Positions 53,278 to 62,643 are shown, numbered from the stretch's first letter. The stretch: 64,000 nucleotides of DNA from Bacteroidota bacterium (GCA_030706405.1 JAUZOO010000002.1:449167-513166), one strand, 5' to 3'. Numbers and translations: made by a program. Notes: a model not told the origin generated them from the sequence alone.

Positions 53278-55746
53278 TTATTCGTAGCGAAGCGATTCAA
53301 CAGGATTACGGATTGCAATACGGTAAGTTTGCCATCCAACAGTGCACAAGGTAATTATAACAGCCCATAACCCGGCTAAAACAAATACCCACCAGCTAAG
53401 TTCCGTTCTGTAGGCAAAGTTCTGTAACCATTTGTGAGTTACCCACCAGGCTAAAGGTGTAGCAATGATAAAAGCAATAAGTACCCATTTAGCAAAATCT
53501 TTATTCAGTAAAGTCATCACTTCGTTAACTTTTGCCCCGTTTACTTTGCGAATGCCAATCTCTTTGGTTTTATTTTCTGCAGTTAGTCGTGCCAGCGCAA
53601 ACAACCCCATACAGGCTATAAAAATTGCCAAAATTGAAAAGAATACATACAAATGCTCAAAGTTTATCTCTTCCTTGTATTGAGCATTAAAGTCATCGTC
53701 GAGAAACGAGAACAGGTAAGGCTCATCGGGATAAATGGTTTTCCAGCTTTTGTGAATTTCGTTAATTGTTGTTTTTAAGTTAACCGGAGATACTTTTATA
53801 CAATAAAACCCTACATCCCGATACCATTTCAAACTCTTAAAAAACAACACAGGCTCAATATCATCCTTTAAGGAAAGATGATGATAATCGTCCACCACTC
53901 CGATGATGCGGTATGTTGCGTTTTTTATGGTTACTAAGGCATTAATGGCCGACTGTGGATTGAGCAACCCTAGCTTCAAACAAGCCTGTTTGTTTACTAT
54001 AACTTCGTTTGAATCGTAATCGGATAGCGGCGAAAAATTAGCACCTGAGAGCATTTTTACGGAGAAAAAGTCGAAAAAATTCTGGTCGATGCAAGTTAAC
54101 GAAAAGGTCGTTTTAGAGCTTTCTTTTCCGGCCATACTAACTTCGTTGCTTTTCCGTTCAAAAGCCTTTCCCGGAACAAATTCGGCCGTAGTAAAGGATT
54201 TCACACCCGAAATGCGTTTCAGCTCATCTTTAAAAGAAGCCAGTTTCTCGTTTATTGCCGGCTTTTTAATCATGGTCATCGGCGAAAACGAAACCATAGT
54301 TTGGTTCATATTGATGCCAAGAGCCTGATTCTGCATAAACTCTACTTGTTTAAAGACAAAACAGGTAGCTATAATCAGAAATATTGACGCTGCCAATTGA
54401 AATACTACCAATACCTCTCGTGATAACAAACTCCTACGCCCCAAAACGGTTTTATCCTTAATAACTATTGATGATTGCGATTTAAATATCTTGTAAAATG
54501 GGTAGATGGAAGACAAAACCGTTCCTGCCAATATAAGCAATACCGACAGCCACAATACATAACCATAATCCACGGGAGGAATATCGAACCCTGCAATATT
54601 TTGTCCATTCTTTAAAAACGAAATAACAATTGTTAAACTGACGATGTCTGCAACAGTGTGAATCAAAAATATTTCCAGTGTATGAAGACGCATGATGTCT
54701 GCCTTTCCAGCCCCTATCACCCGCCGGATATTGTCTTTGCCTGCTTGTTTTAAATAATCGGATATAGAAAGGTTCATAAAATTGAACCACGAAATAATTA
54801 CAATCAACAGTCCTATAATAAAACTTGCGGTTACCCTGAAACTACTACCGTTTACCCGTATTTCGCCTTCGAGATGAGATTTAAGATGAATATCGCCCAC
54901 TGGCTGAAAAATAAACTTGACATCTTCTCCGGCATCATTAATGTGCTTTATGCAAGGTTTGATAGCTTGGGCATATTTAGCTTCAACGCTCTTAATATCG
55001 GCTCCCGGTTTCAGACGAATGTAGGTATAGGTTCGGATACTTTTCCAGTCTTTTTGACTGTAAGGGTCTCTATCTTTAATATCCCCGATATTTCCATTGT
55101 CCAGAATACCTGTCACATAATTAAAATTCTTCATGTAATAGAAAAGCGCTTTACGCTGAACCAACATATCAACCTGAATGTGGCTTTTAGCGGGAAAATC
55201 CTCAAATACGGCGCTCACAAAAAACTCCCAGCCTTCATTAAGTTTAAACTTGCGGTTAAGAGGATTTACTTTTCCAAAGAGTTTTTGGGCCATCGAACGG
55301 CTCAAAACAGCCCCATGTATGTCGGAAAATATATATTTAAAATTCTCAGCCTGAAGGGGACGCGGAAAGACTTTAAAAAACGAAGTGTCAGTATAAAACA
55401 AATTGATATTCTGAAAACTGTTCTCGCCGGCAAAAACGGTTATAATGTCTTTATCAACAAGGGTTGCCGACTCTATTTCAGGAAGCTGGTCGCGTAAAAC
55501 AGGGCCTACACCGCTATAATTCATCGCTATATTTCGCGTTGGGGCTCCGTTTGCAGACTGCGACAGAGCCACCCGATACATTCGGTCATACGACGGCCAG
55601 AAATGATCATAATTCCTTTCTGACCGTATCCACAGCATGATGATTAAAAACGTAACAATGCTAAGCGTTAGTCCCAACAAATTAATAATTGTATTAACCT
55701 TATTCTTGAATATCTTTCGCAAGACTGATATTAATAACCAATTCAT
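53278..55746 (-). CDS. FtsX/MacB-type ABC permease, second type
   Basis: This 822-residue permease shares layout with the downstream one: an N-terminal membrane helix (IINLLGLTLSIVTFLIIMLW), a periplasmic domain, a membrane cluster at about 310-470, a second periplasmic domain and three C-terminal helices ending NPVESLRYE, with KEIGIRKVNGAKV as the coupling segment. The two are clearly diverged in sequence, so they may form a heteromeric complex or serve separate substrates with the same ATPase. Confidence 0.93.
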   Translation of the reverse strand: MNWLLISVLRKIFKNKVNTIINLLGLTLSIVTFLIIMLWIRSERNYDHFWPSYDRMYRVALSQSANGAPTRNIAMNYSGVGPVLRDQLPEIESATLVDKDIITVFAGENSFQNINLFYTDTSFFKVFPRPLQAENFKYIFSDIHGAVLSRSMAQKLFGKVNPLNRKFKLNEGWEFFVSAVFEDFPAKSHIQVDMLVQRKALFYYMKNFNYVTGILDNGNIGDIKDRDPYSQKDWKSIRTYTYIRLKPGADIKSVEAKYAQAIKPCIKHINDAGEDVKFIFQPVGDIHLKSHLEGEIRVNGSSFRVTASFIIGLLIVIISWFNFMNLSISDYLKQAGKDNIRRVIGAGKADIMRLHTLEIFLIHTVADIVSLTIVISFLKNGQNIAGFDIPPVDYGYVLWLSVLLILAGTVLSSIYPFYKIFKSQSSIVIKDKTVLGRRSLLSREVLVVFQLAASIFLIIATCFVFKQVEFMQNQALGINMNQTMVSFSPMTMIKKPAINEKLASFKDELKRISGVKSFTTAEFVPGKAFERKSNEVSMAGKESSKTTFSLTCIDQNFFDFFSVKMLSGANFSPLSDYDSNEVIVNKQACLKLGLLNPQSAINALVTIKNATYRIIGVVDDYHHLSLKDDIEPVLFFKSLKWYRDVGFYCIKVSPVNLKTTINEIHKSWKTIYPDEPYLFSFLDDDFNAQYKEEINFEHLYVFFSILAIFIACMGLFALARLTAENKTKEIGIRKVNGAKVNEVMTLLNKDFAKWVLIAFIIATPLAWWVTHKWLQNFAYRTELSWWVFVLAGLWAVIITLCTVGWQTYRIAIRNPVESLRYE

Positions 55747-55768
55747 TATTAAAGAATTTTTAAGTTAA

Positions 55769-55903
55769 TCACCAAGTTATGCACAGGTTTAGATAAACCA
55801 TAAAGGCTGCAGCAATCATTAAAATAAACAGAAATATTAGAACTTTTATACGCTTAATCCGCAGTTCTATTCTCTTTATCTTCGATACTTGTTCCTGAAT
55901 CAT
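55769..55903 (-). CDS. Small single-pass membrane protein, 44 residues
   Basis: ATG 55903-55901 opens a 44-codon frame to TGA 55771-55769. The product has a charged amphipathic N-terminus (MIQEQVSKIKRIELRIKRIK) and then one hydrophobic helix (VLIFLFILMIAAAFMVYLNL, about residues 21-40), with the positive charges placing the N-terminus in the cytoplasm. It fits snugly in the operon, 34 bases after the HlyD-type gene and 22 before the FtsX permease, with no other explanation for the gap. It may be a small subunit that stabilises or regulates the exporter. I know no family for it. Confidence 0.7.
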   Translation of the reverse strand: MIQEQVSKIKRIELRIKRIKVLIFLFILMIAAAFMVYLNLCITW

Positions 55904-55937
55904 GTTGAGTAGTTTAAGTTTAGCAATAGTTAAAATC

Positions 55938-57188
55938 CTATTTTAGTATTAATTTATCATTCTTTCCAAAAAGTTCGTACCCGGATGTTATAACCTTCTC
56001 ACCCGGCTTTAGCCCTTCAAGCACCTCGTAATTACGTGGGTTTTGACGTCCAATACGGATGTTTCGCTTAACAGCAGTTTTACCGTCGGCTTCCAAAACA
56101 TAAATCCACTGTCCTCCGGTTGACTGGTAAAAACTTCCGCGCGGAATCATCAGGGCTTGTTGAGTTTCGCCCAATTGAAGTCCAATATTATAGCTCTGTC
56201 CGGCACGAATATTTGTAGGCAATCGTCCGGTAAAGAACAAATCAACTTCAAACCGGCCATCGCGCACTTCGGGATATACCTTGCCAAGCTCTGCCCGAAT
56301 CGTATCGGTTTCACGGTTTACATAAGCGGTAAGCCCTTTGCGGACGCGGTCGATATAGTGCTCGTCAATCTTGGCTTTAATTTTAAAAGAAGTGAGAACG
56401 TTAATCTGCCCAAGGCGCTGGCCCATATTAATTGATTGACCAGGCTTAGCATCCAGAAGTCCAAGCTGCCCGTCAACCGGGGCTTTTACATTAAGGTTTT
56501 CCTGACGCTGATAAATGAGTTCGAGGTTTCGCTGCATACTGGCAAGGTTCTGGCTTATCTTCTCTACCTGATTAGTACGAAACACCGAATCCTGAATGTA
56601 ACGTTTCAGGGTAAGCCTTTGGGTGCGAAGAGCAAGCTCATAATCTTCACGAGAACGCAGATAATCTTCGCGAGAAATGAGCTCATCGGCATACAGCGCT
56701 TTATTCTGTTCGGCACGACGTTTTTTCTGTTCCAAATCCACATCAAGGTTAAGCAACTCGCGTTGCAGGGTTAGCTTCTGTTGTTCCATGTTGATACGGG
56801 TTTCGCGCAAAAAATTTGACTTTTCGGCCAGTTGGGCTTCGCTTTCGAGAATGCTCAGATTAAGATTTATATTGGTAAGCCGAAGAATAACATCGCCCTG
56901 TTTTACCATGCTTCCTTCCTCAATGCAAATTTCCTTAACCATTCCACCTTCCACGGCATCGAGATAGATGTACGAAATAGGCTCCACAATGCCTACCACC
57001 TGGATATAATCCTGAAACATACCGTTTGTAACCAACTCAACAGCAACCTTATTTCTATCCGCCCGGTAAGTATCCGATTTATCCCTAAATGTCATAAACA
57101 ACACTGCTCCTATTCCCAGTAAAACCGGAACAGCAATTTTCAGATGTTTGGGTTTGATGCGGCGTTTATCCTCTATTATTCTGTCCAT
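55938..57188 (-). CDS. MacA/HlyD-family periplasmic adaptor
   Basis: This 416-residue membrane-fusion protein has an N-terminal membrane anchor (IAVPVLLGIGAVLFMTF), lipoyl half-domains (YLDAVEGGMVKEICIEEGS and VKAPVDGQLGLLDAKPG), a long coiled coil between them (about 110-235), a beta-barrel domain and a membrane-proximal domain with YVLEADGKTAVKRNIRIG. It links the FtsX/ATPase complex to the TolC-type channel encoded 16 bases upstream. Confidence 0.94.
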   Translation of the reverse strand: MDRIIEDKRRIKPKHLKIAVPVLLGIGAVLFMTFRDKSDTYRADRNKVAVELVTNGMFQDYIQVVGIVEPISYIYLDAVEGGMVKEICIEEGSMVKQGDVILRLTNINLNLSILESEAQLAEKSNFLRETRINMEQQKLTLQRELLNLDVDLEQKKRRAEQNKALYADELISREDYLRSREDYELALRTQRLTLKRYIQDSVFRTNQVEKISQNLASMQRNLELIYQRQENLNVKAPVDGQLGLLDAKPGQSINMGQRLGQINVLTSFKIKAKIDEHYIDRVRKGLTAYVNRETDTIRAELGKVYPEVRDGRFEVDLFFTGRLPTNIRAGQSYNIGLQLGETQQALMIPRGSFYQSTGGQWIYVLEADGKTAVKRNIRIGRQNPRNYEVLEGLKPGEKVITSGYELFGKNDKLILK

Positions 57189-57204
57189 ATTCTTAATTTC
57201 TTAA

Positions 57205-58545
57205 TCAGTTAGTCACTTGCCAGTCAATCATACTTCCCGTCTTATAAAAATTAAGACATATCTCCTTTACATACATTTGCATGCGGGTACGAAGAACTTC
57301 GCTTCCGGCACGGGCCAGATTATTTTTCGACTCGTAATAGTCCATGATATTCATTAATCCCTTTTCGTGCTTTTTTTGAGACGATTCGAAAGCTACTTTT
57401 TCGCTCTCTTCTTTTTTTAATGCTGATTGATATTCTTTTACAGCAGCGTCCCTATCCTGACGGGCTTGGCGCACTTCGTACTGTAACGCCTGCATTCCGG
57501 CTTCGAGCCTGTTTTGCGCTTGTTTATAACTTATTTTTGACATGCGAACGTTATTTTGCCGGCTCAAAGCTCCCAAAATGGGAATATCAAGAGCCAATCC
57601 GTAATTAAGCTTGTGGTTTCTGTCAATCTGATCCGAAAAGCCAACCACTTTGCCATTGGCATCAACAACCGATTGATAATAACCACTATACCATCCTCCA
57701 TAAAGTCTAAGTTTTGGAGTCAGCGAGCCCCGTTCCATTTGCAAGCTTTTGCGTGCTGCATGGTACTGGTTATTAAGAATCTTTATCTGCGGAAGTTTAT
57801 CTGCTGCTATTCTGAAAAGACTGTCGTCTGAAACCAATGCACTGATAATCGGCTCTTTCGAAAGGTCGGCAAATTGAATTGCAGAATCCACGGGAAAATT
57901 CATCAGTTTACGCAAGGTATATTCCGATTGCTGCGTAGCATTTCGATAGCGTAAAAGCAGGTACTCATCATTAGCCAAACGAGCCTGAACTTCATAGCGG
58001 TCGCTTCCCGGCAAACGTCCCATTTCTACCATCTTATCGACCTTATCACATTCTTTTTTCGAAAGATCGTATTGTTGCTGCTGAATTGTTATTAATCCAA
58101 CGTTAAGTAAATGTGTGGTATATGCTTCTAAAACACCATAAATAAGTTCATTTTTAGCCTGTTCATATTGTAGGTTTGTTACGTTGAGGTTAAACTGCTC
58201 AAAAGCAACCCGGTTTGTTTGTCTGAAACCATCAAAAATCAGCATGCTTCCAACCAAAGCCCAATCGTTCGAAAAGAGGTTACTTTCAACATAAGTATTG
58301 GTAGCCGCATTAACCGTTTTTCCACGGTTAATCTCATACGATGTTGAAGCATTTATACGTGGCAGAAAACTCAGTCGGGCTGCCTGTAAATTGATGTTTT
58401 GTTTATCGGCATCGAATCTGTTGTTTTGCAGTCCAAGGTTATGTTCCAAAGCATATTTCACACACTGGCGATAAGTAAAGGCTTTCTGCGCGTGCACTGC
58501 AGCCGAAATCTCAAATAAAACGAAAAGACTGAACAAAAACTTCAT
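57205..58545 (-). CDS. TolC-family outer-membrane channel
   Basis: This 446-residue protein has a signal peptide (FLFSLFVLFEISAAVHAQ) and the duplicated TolC fold. Visible are YALEHNLGLQNNRFD, VLEAYTTHLLNVGLI with its long helix, the second repeat LALDIPILGALSRQNNVRMSKISYKQAQNR (in part), and GLMNIMDYYESKNNL. It is the first gene of the operon, 14 bases behind the expected start of the sigma-54 promoter at 58570-58585, and provides the outer-membrane exit. Confidence 0.94.
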   Translation of the reverse strand: MKFLFSLFVLFEISAAVHAQKAFTYRQCVKYALEHNLGLQNNRFDADKQNINLQAARLSFLPRINASTSYEINRGKTVNAATNTYVESNLFSNDWALVGSMLIFDGFRQTNRVAFEQFNLNVTNLQYEQAKNELIYGVLEAYTTHLLNVGLITIQQQQYDLSKKECDKVDKMVEMGRLPGSDRYEVQARLANDEYLLLRYRNATQQSEYTLRKLMNFPVDSAIQFADLSKEPIISALVSDDSLFRIAADKLPQIKILNNQYHAARKSLQMERGSLTPKLRLYGGWYSGYYQSVVDANGKVVGFSDQIDRNHKLNYGLALDIPILGALSRQNNVRMSKISYKQAQNRLEAGMQALQYEVRQARQDRDAAVKEYQSALKKEESEKVAFESSQKKHEKGLMNIMDYYESKNNLARAGSEVLRTRMQMYVKEICLNFYKTGSMIDWQVTN

Positions 58546-58569
58546 AAATCATTTCTTTGCCTAATGCTA

Positions 58570-58585
58570 AACAAGCCGTATGCCA
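58570..58585 (-). promoter_or_regulatory. Sigma-54 promoter of the exporter operon
   Basis: The minus strand reads TGGCAT-ACGGC-TTGTT. The -24 element TGGCAT differs from TGGCAC at one base, the -12 element keeps TTG, and the spacing of 5 bases is exact. Transcription would start near 58559, about 14 bases before the tolC ATG. The divergent neighbour encodes a sigma-54 activator, which supports the call. Confidence 0.7.
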
Positions 58586-58639
58586 CAACTATTAACAAAC
58601 ACGAAATCAAATCTTTATTTCAAAATTAATATTACTATA

Positions 58640-58668
58640 TGTCAAAAAAATTGACAGTTCATTGTCAA
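58640..58668. promoter_or_regulatory. Activator-binding array, three TGTCAA half-sites
   Basis: TGTCAA (58640-58645), TTGACA (58651-58656) and TGTCAA (58663-58668) alternate in orientation with spacers of 5 and 6 bases, giving two overlapping palindromes. They lie 55-83 bp upstream of the -24 element, an expected place for an upstream activating sequence of an NtrC-type regulator. Confidence 0.6.
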
Positions 58669-58727
58669 ATAATTATACATCGATAAAAAGCAGTTAAAAA
58701 CTTCTATACTTTTGAAGTATGGTCTGT

Positions 58728-58733
58728 TGTCAA
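58728..58733. promoter_or_regulatory. Isolated TGTCAA half-site before the activator gene
   Basis: A fourth copy of TGTCAA lies 13 bases before the activator ATG, outside the three-site array. It may allow the regulator to affect its own expression, but a single hexamer is weak evidence. Confidence 0.35.
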
Positions 58734-58746
58734 AAAATATTTTCAA

Positions 58747-60105
58747 ATGAAAAGCGGAAAAATTCTGGTTGTCGACGATAATAAAAGTGCCCTGAGCGCA
58801 CTCAGCATGCTGTTAAATTTCGAATTTGACACGGTGGTAACCCTGTCAAATCCCAACCAGATACCTGCCGAGATACAGAAAACTGATTTTGATATTGTGC
58901 TGCTCGATATGAACTTCAAGGCAGGCATAAACAATGGTAACGAAGGCTTATACTGGCTTGGTGAGTTAAAAAGGCTGTCGCCTTGTGCCGAGGTGATTAT
59001 GATTACCGCTTACGGCGAAGTTGAACTAGCTGTAAAGGCCATAAAACAGGGAGCAACAGATTTCATTCTTAAACCTTGGGAAAACGAAAAACTGCTGGCT
59101 ACGTTAAATGCAGCATTACGGCTCCGACGCTCAGGCAAAGAAATCGAAAACCTCAAATTAAGGGAACAAAGCTTAAAGTGCGAATTAGCTCCCGAAGCTG
59201 GTAAGCTTATTGGCTCTTCGCCCGCAATGCAACAGGTATTCCGCACTATTGACAAGGTAGCACGTACGGATGCCAATGTACTAATTACCGGCGAAAATGG
59301 AACCGGAAAAGAACTTGTTGCCAGCGAAATTCATTTGCGTTCAAACCGAAACTCCGAACTCATGGTAACGGTTGATATGGGCACAGTTCACGAAACACTT
59401 TTTGAAAGCGAACTCTTCGGTCATAAAAAAGGCGCTTTTACTGATGCTCGGGAAGACCGTACCGGAAAATTCCCACTAGCCAATCATGGAACGTTATTCC
59501 TCGACGAAATAGCCAACCTTCCGCTGACATCTCAGGCAAAACTGCTGGTTGCCCTTCAAAACCGATTTGTTGTTCCGGTTGGCGCCAATCAGCCAGTCCC
59601 AATCGATATTCGTCTTATCAGTGCTACTAATGCCAACCTCGATACCTTAGTCGAAAAACAATTGTTTCGCCAGGATTTGCTTTACCGAATTAACACAATA
59701 CGGATTGAAGTTCCGCCTCTTCGTGAGCGTGGTGAAGACATTGAATTGCTGGCAGGCTTCTTTCTTAAACAATTCGCAGTCAAATACAAAAAGACAGGTT
59801 TACGACTAAGTTCACAAGCAATCCGCAAACTTATGAAGTACTCATGGCCCGGCAATGTCCGGGAGTTGCAACATACTATTGAGAAAGCTGTAATTCTATG
59901 CGAACGCGACATACTGACGCCCGACGATTTTAACCTTCGCAAGGTTTCGGAAACATCATTAACACCAGTTAGCCTGGAGGCAATGGAGCGACAGTTGATT
60001 GAAACTTCCATGGACCGCCATAATGGAAATCTGTCTGCCGTAGCCGCCGAACTGGGCATTACCCGTCAAACCCTGTACAATAAAATAAGCCGCTATGAAC
60101 GTTAA
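58747..60105 (+). CDS. Sigma-54-dependent response regulator, NtrC family
   Basis: This 452-residue regulator has a receiver domain with phosphate-accepting Asp54 (VLLDMNF), the AAA+ domain with Walker A GENGTGKE (182-189), the sigma-54 contact loop as GAFTDA (229-234) instead of GAFTGA, Walker B GTLFLDEI (248-255), and a Fis-type DNA-binding end (LSAVAAELGITRQTLYNKI). GAFTDA is a known natural variant. It overlaps the kinase gene by 11 bases and diverges from the FtsX exporter operon, which it probably activates. Confidence 0.96.
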   Translation: MKSGKILVVDDNKSALSALSMLLNFEFDTVVTLSNPNQIPAEIQKTDFDIVLLDMNFKAGINNGNEGLYWLGELKRLSPCAEVIMITAYGEVELAVKAIKQGATDFILKPWENEKLLATLNAALRLRRSGKEIENLKLREQSLKCELAPEAGKLIGSSPAMQQVFRTIDKVARTDANVLITGENGTGKELVASEIHLRSNRNSELMVTVDMGTVHETLFESELFGHKKGAFTDAREDRTGKFPLANHGTLFLDEIANLPLTSQAKLLVALQNRFVVPVGANQPVPIDIRLISATNANLDTLVEKQLFRQDLLYRINTIRIEVPPLRERGEDIELLAGFFLKQFAVKYKKTGLRLSSQAIRKLMKYSWPGNVRELQHTIEKAVILCERDILTPDDFNLRKVSETSLTPVSLEAMERQLIETSMDRHNGNLSAVAAELGITRQTLYNKISRYER

Positions 60106-61444
60106 ATCGTACAACCTCAAAATTGTTGCACTTGTCTTGTTGGCAGTACTTTTTACGGTAGCCTGCACACTTTCCGTTATTCACAACCTTTTATATGCAG
60201 CCACAATTTGTGCGATAGCAATCATCATTACCACCTTTAATCTTGTATATCATGTAAACAGTGTAAACCGAAAACTAACTTACTTTTTCGACGCTATTCG
60301 CAATGAAGATACTACCCTGACTTTTCCGGGAAATGCCCATAACAAAACTATTAACGATCTACACCGGAGCCTTAACCGCATAAACCAATATATTGCCAAC
60401 ATAAGACTTAAAAACGAACAAAACGAACATTTTCTTAACGAGCTGATGCAGAGTTCGGCCTCCGGGTTAATGGCAATCGACGAAAAAGGATATGTGGAAC
60501 AGGTTAACCAGACAGCACTTAAAATTATTGGCTTACCCAATCTGGTACATATTCATCTGCTGCAGCAAAAAAACGAACCGCTTTTTAACGTTATAGAACA
60601 GCTTGCCCCCGGAAAAACACAAATACTTAAACTATCTGAAAACAGCGGCATACGCCAGATTTCGGTAAAAGCTGCCCAGTTACATTTTGCCGATCGCCAG
60701 TACCGGATTTTTTCGATGAACGACATCCGTACTGAAATGGAAGAAAACGAGCTTGACTCGTGGCAAAAACTTATCAGTGTTCTTACTCACGAAATGATGA
60801 ATTCGCTGGCTCCAATTACGTCACTTAGCAATACGCTGAGCCGTTTTTTTATCCGCAACGGAGAAGCAATTACCCCGCAAAACCTCACAACCAAAGATAT
60901 TGAACAGACTCTTCAGGGGCTTTCGGTCATCGAAGAACGAGGCAAAGGACTCCTGCATTTTGTGGATAACTACCGCCAGCTTACCCGTATTCCCCGCCCT
61001 ACTTTCGCCGAGATTAATATCGACGATTGGTTTTGTCGCATAAAACTGCTCATGCAACCACGCCTCGATGCCGAAAACATTCATTTCAGCATTCAGCGTA
61101 CGGAACAGCTTACCAGCTTCACCGGCGACGAGAAACTTCTTTCACAAGTACTCCTAAACCTTTTTAACAATTCTGTCGATGCTCTGAAACAAGCTGTTGA
61201 ACGACACATCATTCTTCATACCTCTGTTAATCCACAGGGAAATTTCTGTATCCATCTTACCGATAACGGACAAGGTATAACAGCCGATAACCTCGACAAA
61301 ATTTTTGTCCCTTTTTTCACGACCAAAGAAAAAGGTTCCGGTATTGGGTTAAGTCTATCCCGACAAATCATGCTGCTTCACCGGGGGTCAATAACCATAC
61401 AGTCTGTTCCGGAACGAAAAACTACAGTTACGTTGGTGTTTTAA
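60095..61444 (+). CDS. Sensor histidine kinase
   Basis: This 449-residue kinase has two N-terminal membrane helices (about 8-29 and 33-53) with almost no periplasmic loop between them, a linker, a PAS-like domain (MQSSASGLMAIDEKGYVEQVN, cited by its ends) and a kinase core. The phosphorylated His is about 232 in VLTHEMMNSLAPI, the N box is LFNNSVDAL, and the G boxes are DNGQGI and GSGIGLSL. The lack of an external sensor domain suggests that it reads the membrane or the cytoplasm. It is co-transcribed with the activator. Confidence 0.95.
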   Translation: MNVKSYNLKIVALVLLAVLFTVACTLSVIHNLLYAATICAIAIIITTFNLVYHVNSVNRKLTYFFDAIRNEDTTLTFPGNAHNKTINDLHRSLNRINQYIANIRLKNEQNEHFLNELMQSSASGLMAIDEKGYVEQVNQTALKIIGLPNLVHIHLLQQKNEPLFNVIEQLAPGKTQILKLSENSGIRQISVKAAQLHFADRQYRIFSMNDIRTEMEENELDSWQKLISVLTHEMMNSLAPITSLSNTLSRFFIRNGEAITPQNLTTKDIEQTLQGLSVIEERGKGLLHFVDNYRQLTRIPRPTFAEINIDDWFCRIKLLMQPRLDAENIHFSIQRTEQLTSFTGDEKLLSQVLLNLFNNSVDALKQAVERHIILHTSVNPQGNFCIHLTDNGQGITADNLDKIFVPFFTTKEKGSGIGLSLSRQIMLLHRGSITIQSVPERKTTVTLVF

Positions 61445-61448
61445 AATA

Positions 61449-61976
61449 TCATTTAACCTCTCTCAGTACTTTGCCGATACTCAGAAACGAGACACCCTGA
61501 CTATTTTTCAAACCTATCATTACCGATTCCACCAAAGGTTCGTTAACGGGAGTATCCGAAACCCATTCAACCATGAAACTGGCACCTGTTCCGCTTTTAT
61601 CCGATTCGGGTACAAAAAAATCCATTGCAGCCAAAGGGGCTACAGTCAATTCGCTATTTAAATAGTTTTTGACAAGTTTACCGTTTTTATCGAAAAACAA
61701 AACCCGGGTAATTTTTACCGGATTACTTAAATCGGTATTATGAAAGGAGATAAATGCACTCAAATCAAAAACTTTGTTGCTATTAAAATAAGGAATATTG
61801 GAATAGACTGGCAAAAACAACAATTGACCTTTTACCTTTTTAACACTATTTGTTTCCGTTGTAGTTAAAGTATTGGATAAGAATGGTGGCGGAACATTAC
61901 CATTAGGTATTTTGGGATTATTATTACATGAAATAAGGATACCTGCGAGCAGAATTAAAAGATATGTTGCTTTCAT
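61449..61976 (-). CDS. DUF3124 lipoprotein
   Basis: This 175-residue protein has a lipobox (LAGILISCNNN) and the DUF3124 pattern: LFLPVYSNIPYFNS, DLSAFISFHNTDLSNPVKITRV, FFVPESDKSGTGASFMVEW and PLVESVMIG, each cited briefly. The function is unknown, and the domain is found in several phyla as a secreted module. It is convergent with the kinase gene, with only 4 bases between them and no terminator hairpin visible. Confidence 0.85.
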   Translation of the reverse strand: MKATYLLILLAGILISCNNNPKIPNGNVPPPFLSNTLTTTETNSVKKVKGQLLFLPVYSNIPYFNSNKVFDLSAFISFHNTDLSNPVKITRVLFFDKNGKLVKNYLNSELTVAPLAAMDFFVPESDKSGTGASFMVEWVSDTPVNEPLVESVMIGLKNSQGVSFLSIGKVLREVK

Positions 61977-62031
61977 GCCAATTGTTTTAAAGCATTCGTT
62001 TTAACAAATATACTACCAATTAATTGTTTAC

Positions 62032-62595
62032 TTGTCACCAAATTACCATCATTTTTCTATTTTTACAGGCGAATTCCCTTTAATTAATACAAAATTGGAA
62101 CATTTAAGAAGCCTGAGAGACATCATTTTAAGCCTTATTGCATGGACATATAAGCCATTCAAAAAAATTGTCCCCGAAGAGACGTTTCGGTATGCAGTAT
62201 GTGGTGGCTCAAACACTGCGTTCGATATTTCCCTCTATTTTGTTTGTTATAATTTCGTTTTGAGAAAACAACTCTTAAACCTTGGCTTTTTTGCAATAAA
62301 ACCGCACATTGCTTCTTTCATGATTGTTTTCCCGATAACCTTTACCTCTGGTTTTCTGCTGGCCAAGTATATTACTTTTACGCAATCGGCACTTCGCGGC
62401 CGGATACAACTATTCCGCTATGGTGTTACGGTTTTTGTTTGTATCCTCCTTAACTATGTATTTCTTAAGTTATTTGTTGAATATTTCGGTTTTTTCCCTA
62501 CTCCGTCTAAAATATTAACCTCCGGACTGGTTGTAATTTATAGCTATTTTTCGCAAAAACATTATACCTTTAAGAAACATACGGAAATAAACTAG
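62032..62595 (+). CDS. GtrA-family membrane protein
   Basis: The product has four membrane segments typical of GtrA proteins, with ETFRYAVCGGSNTAFDISLYF at the first helix and a C-terminal SYFSQKHYTFK that matches the family's conserved end. GtrA proteins act in polyprenyl-linked sugar transfer or flipping in the inner membrane. The start is unclear: no in-frame ATG precedes the domain, so TTG 62032 or TTG 62095 must serve. No glycosyltransferase gene lies beside it. Confidence 0.8.
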   Translation: MSPNYHHFSIFTGEFPLINTKLEHLRSLRDIILSLIAWTYKPFKKIVPEETFRYAVCGGSNTAFDISLYFVCYNFVLRKQLLNLGFFAIKPHIASFMIVFPITFTSGFLLAKYITFTQSALRGRIQLFRYGVTVFVCILLNYVFLKLFVEYFGFFPTPSKILTSGLVVIYSYFSQKHYTFKKHTEIN

Positions 62596-62643
62596 TTAGC
62601 GGCCGTTTACGCCTCCTTTTAGTATAAAACAATTTATTTTCAA

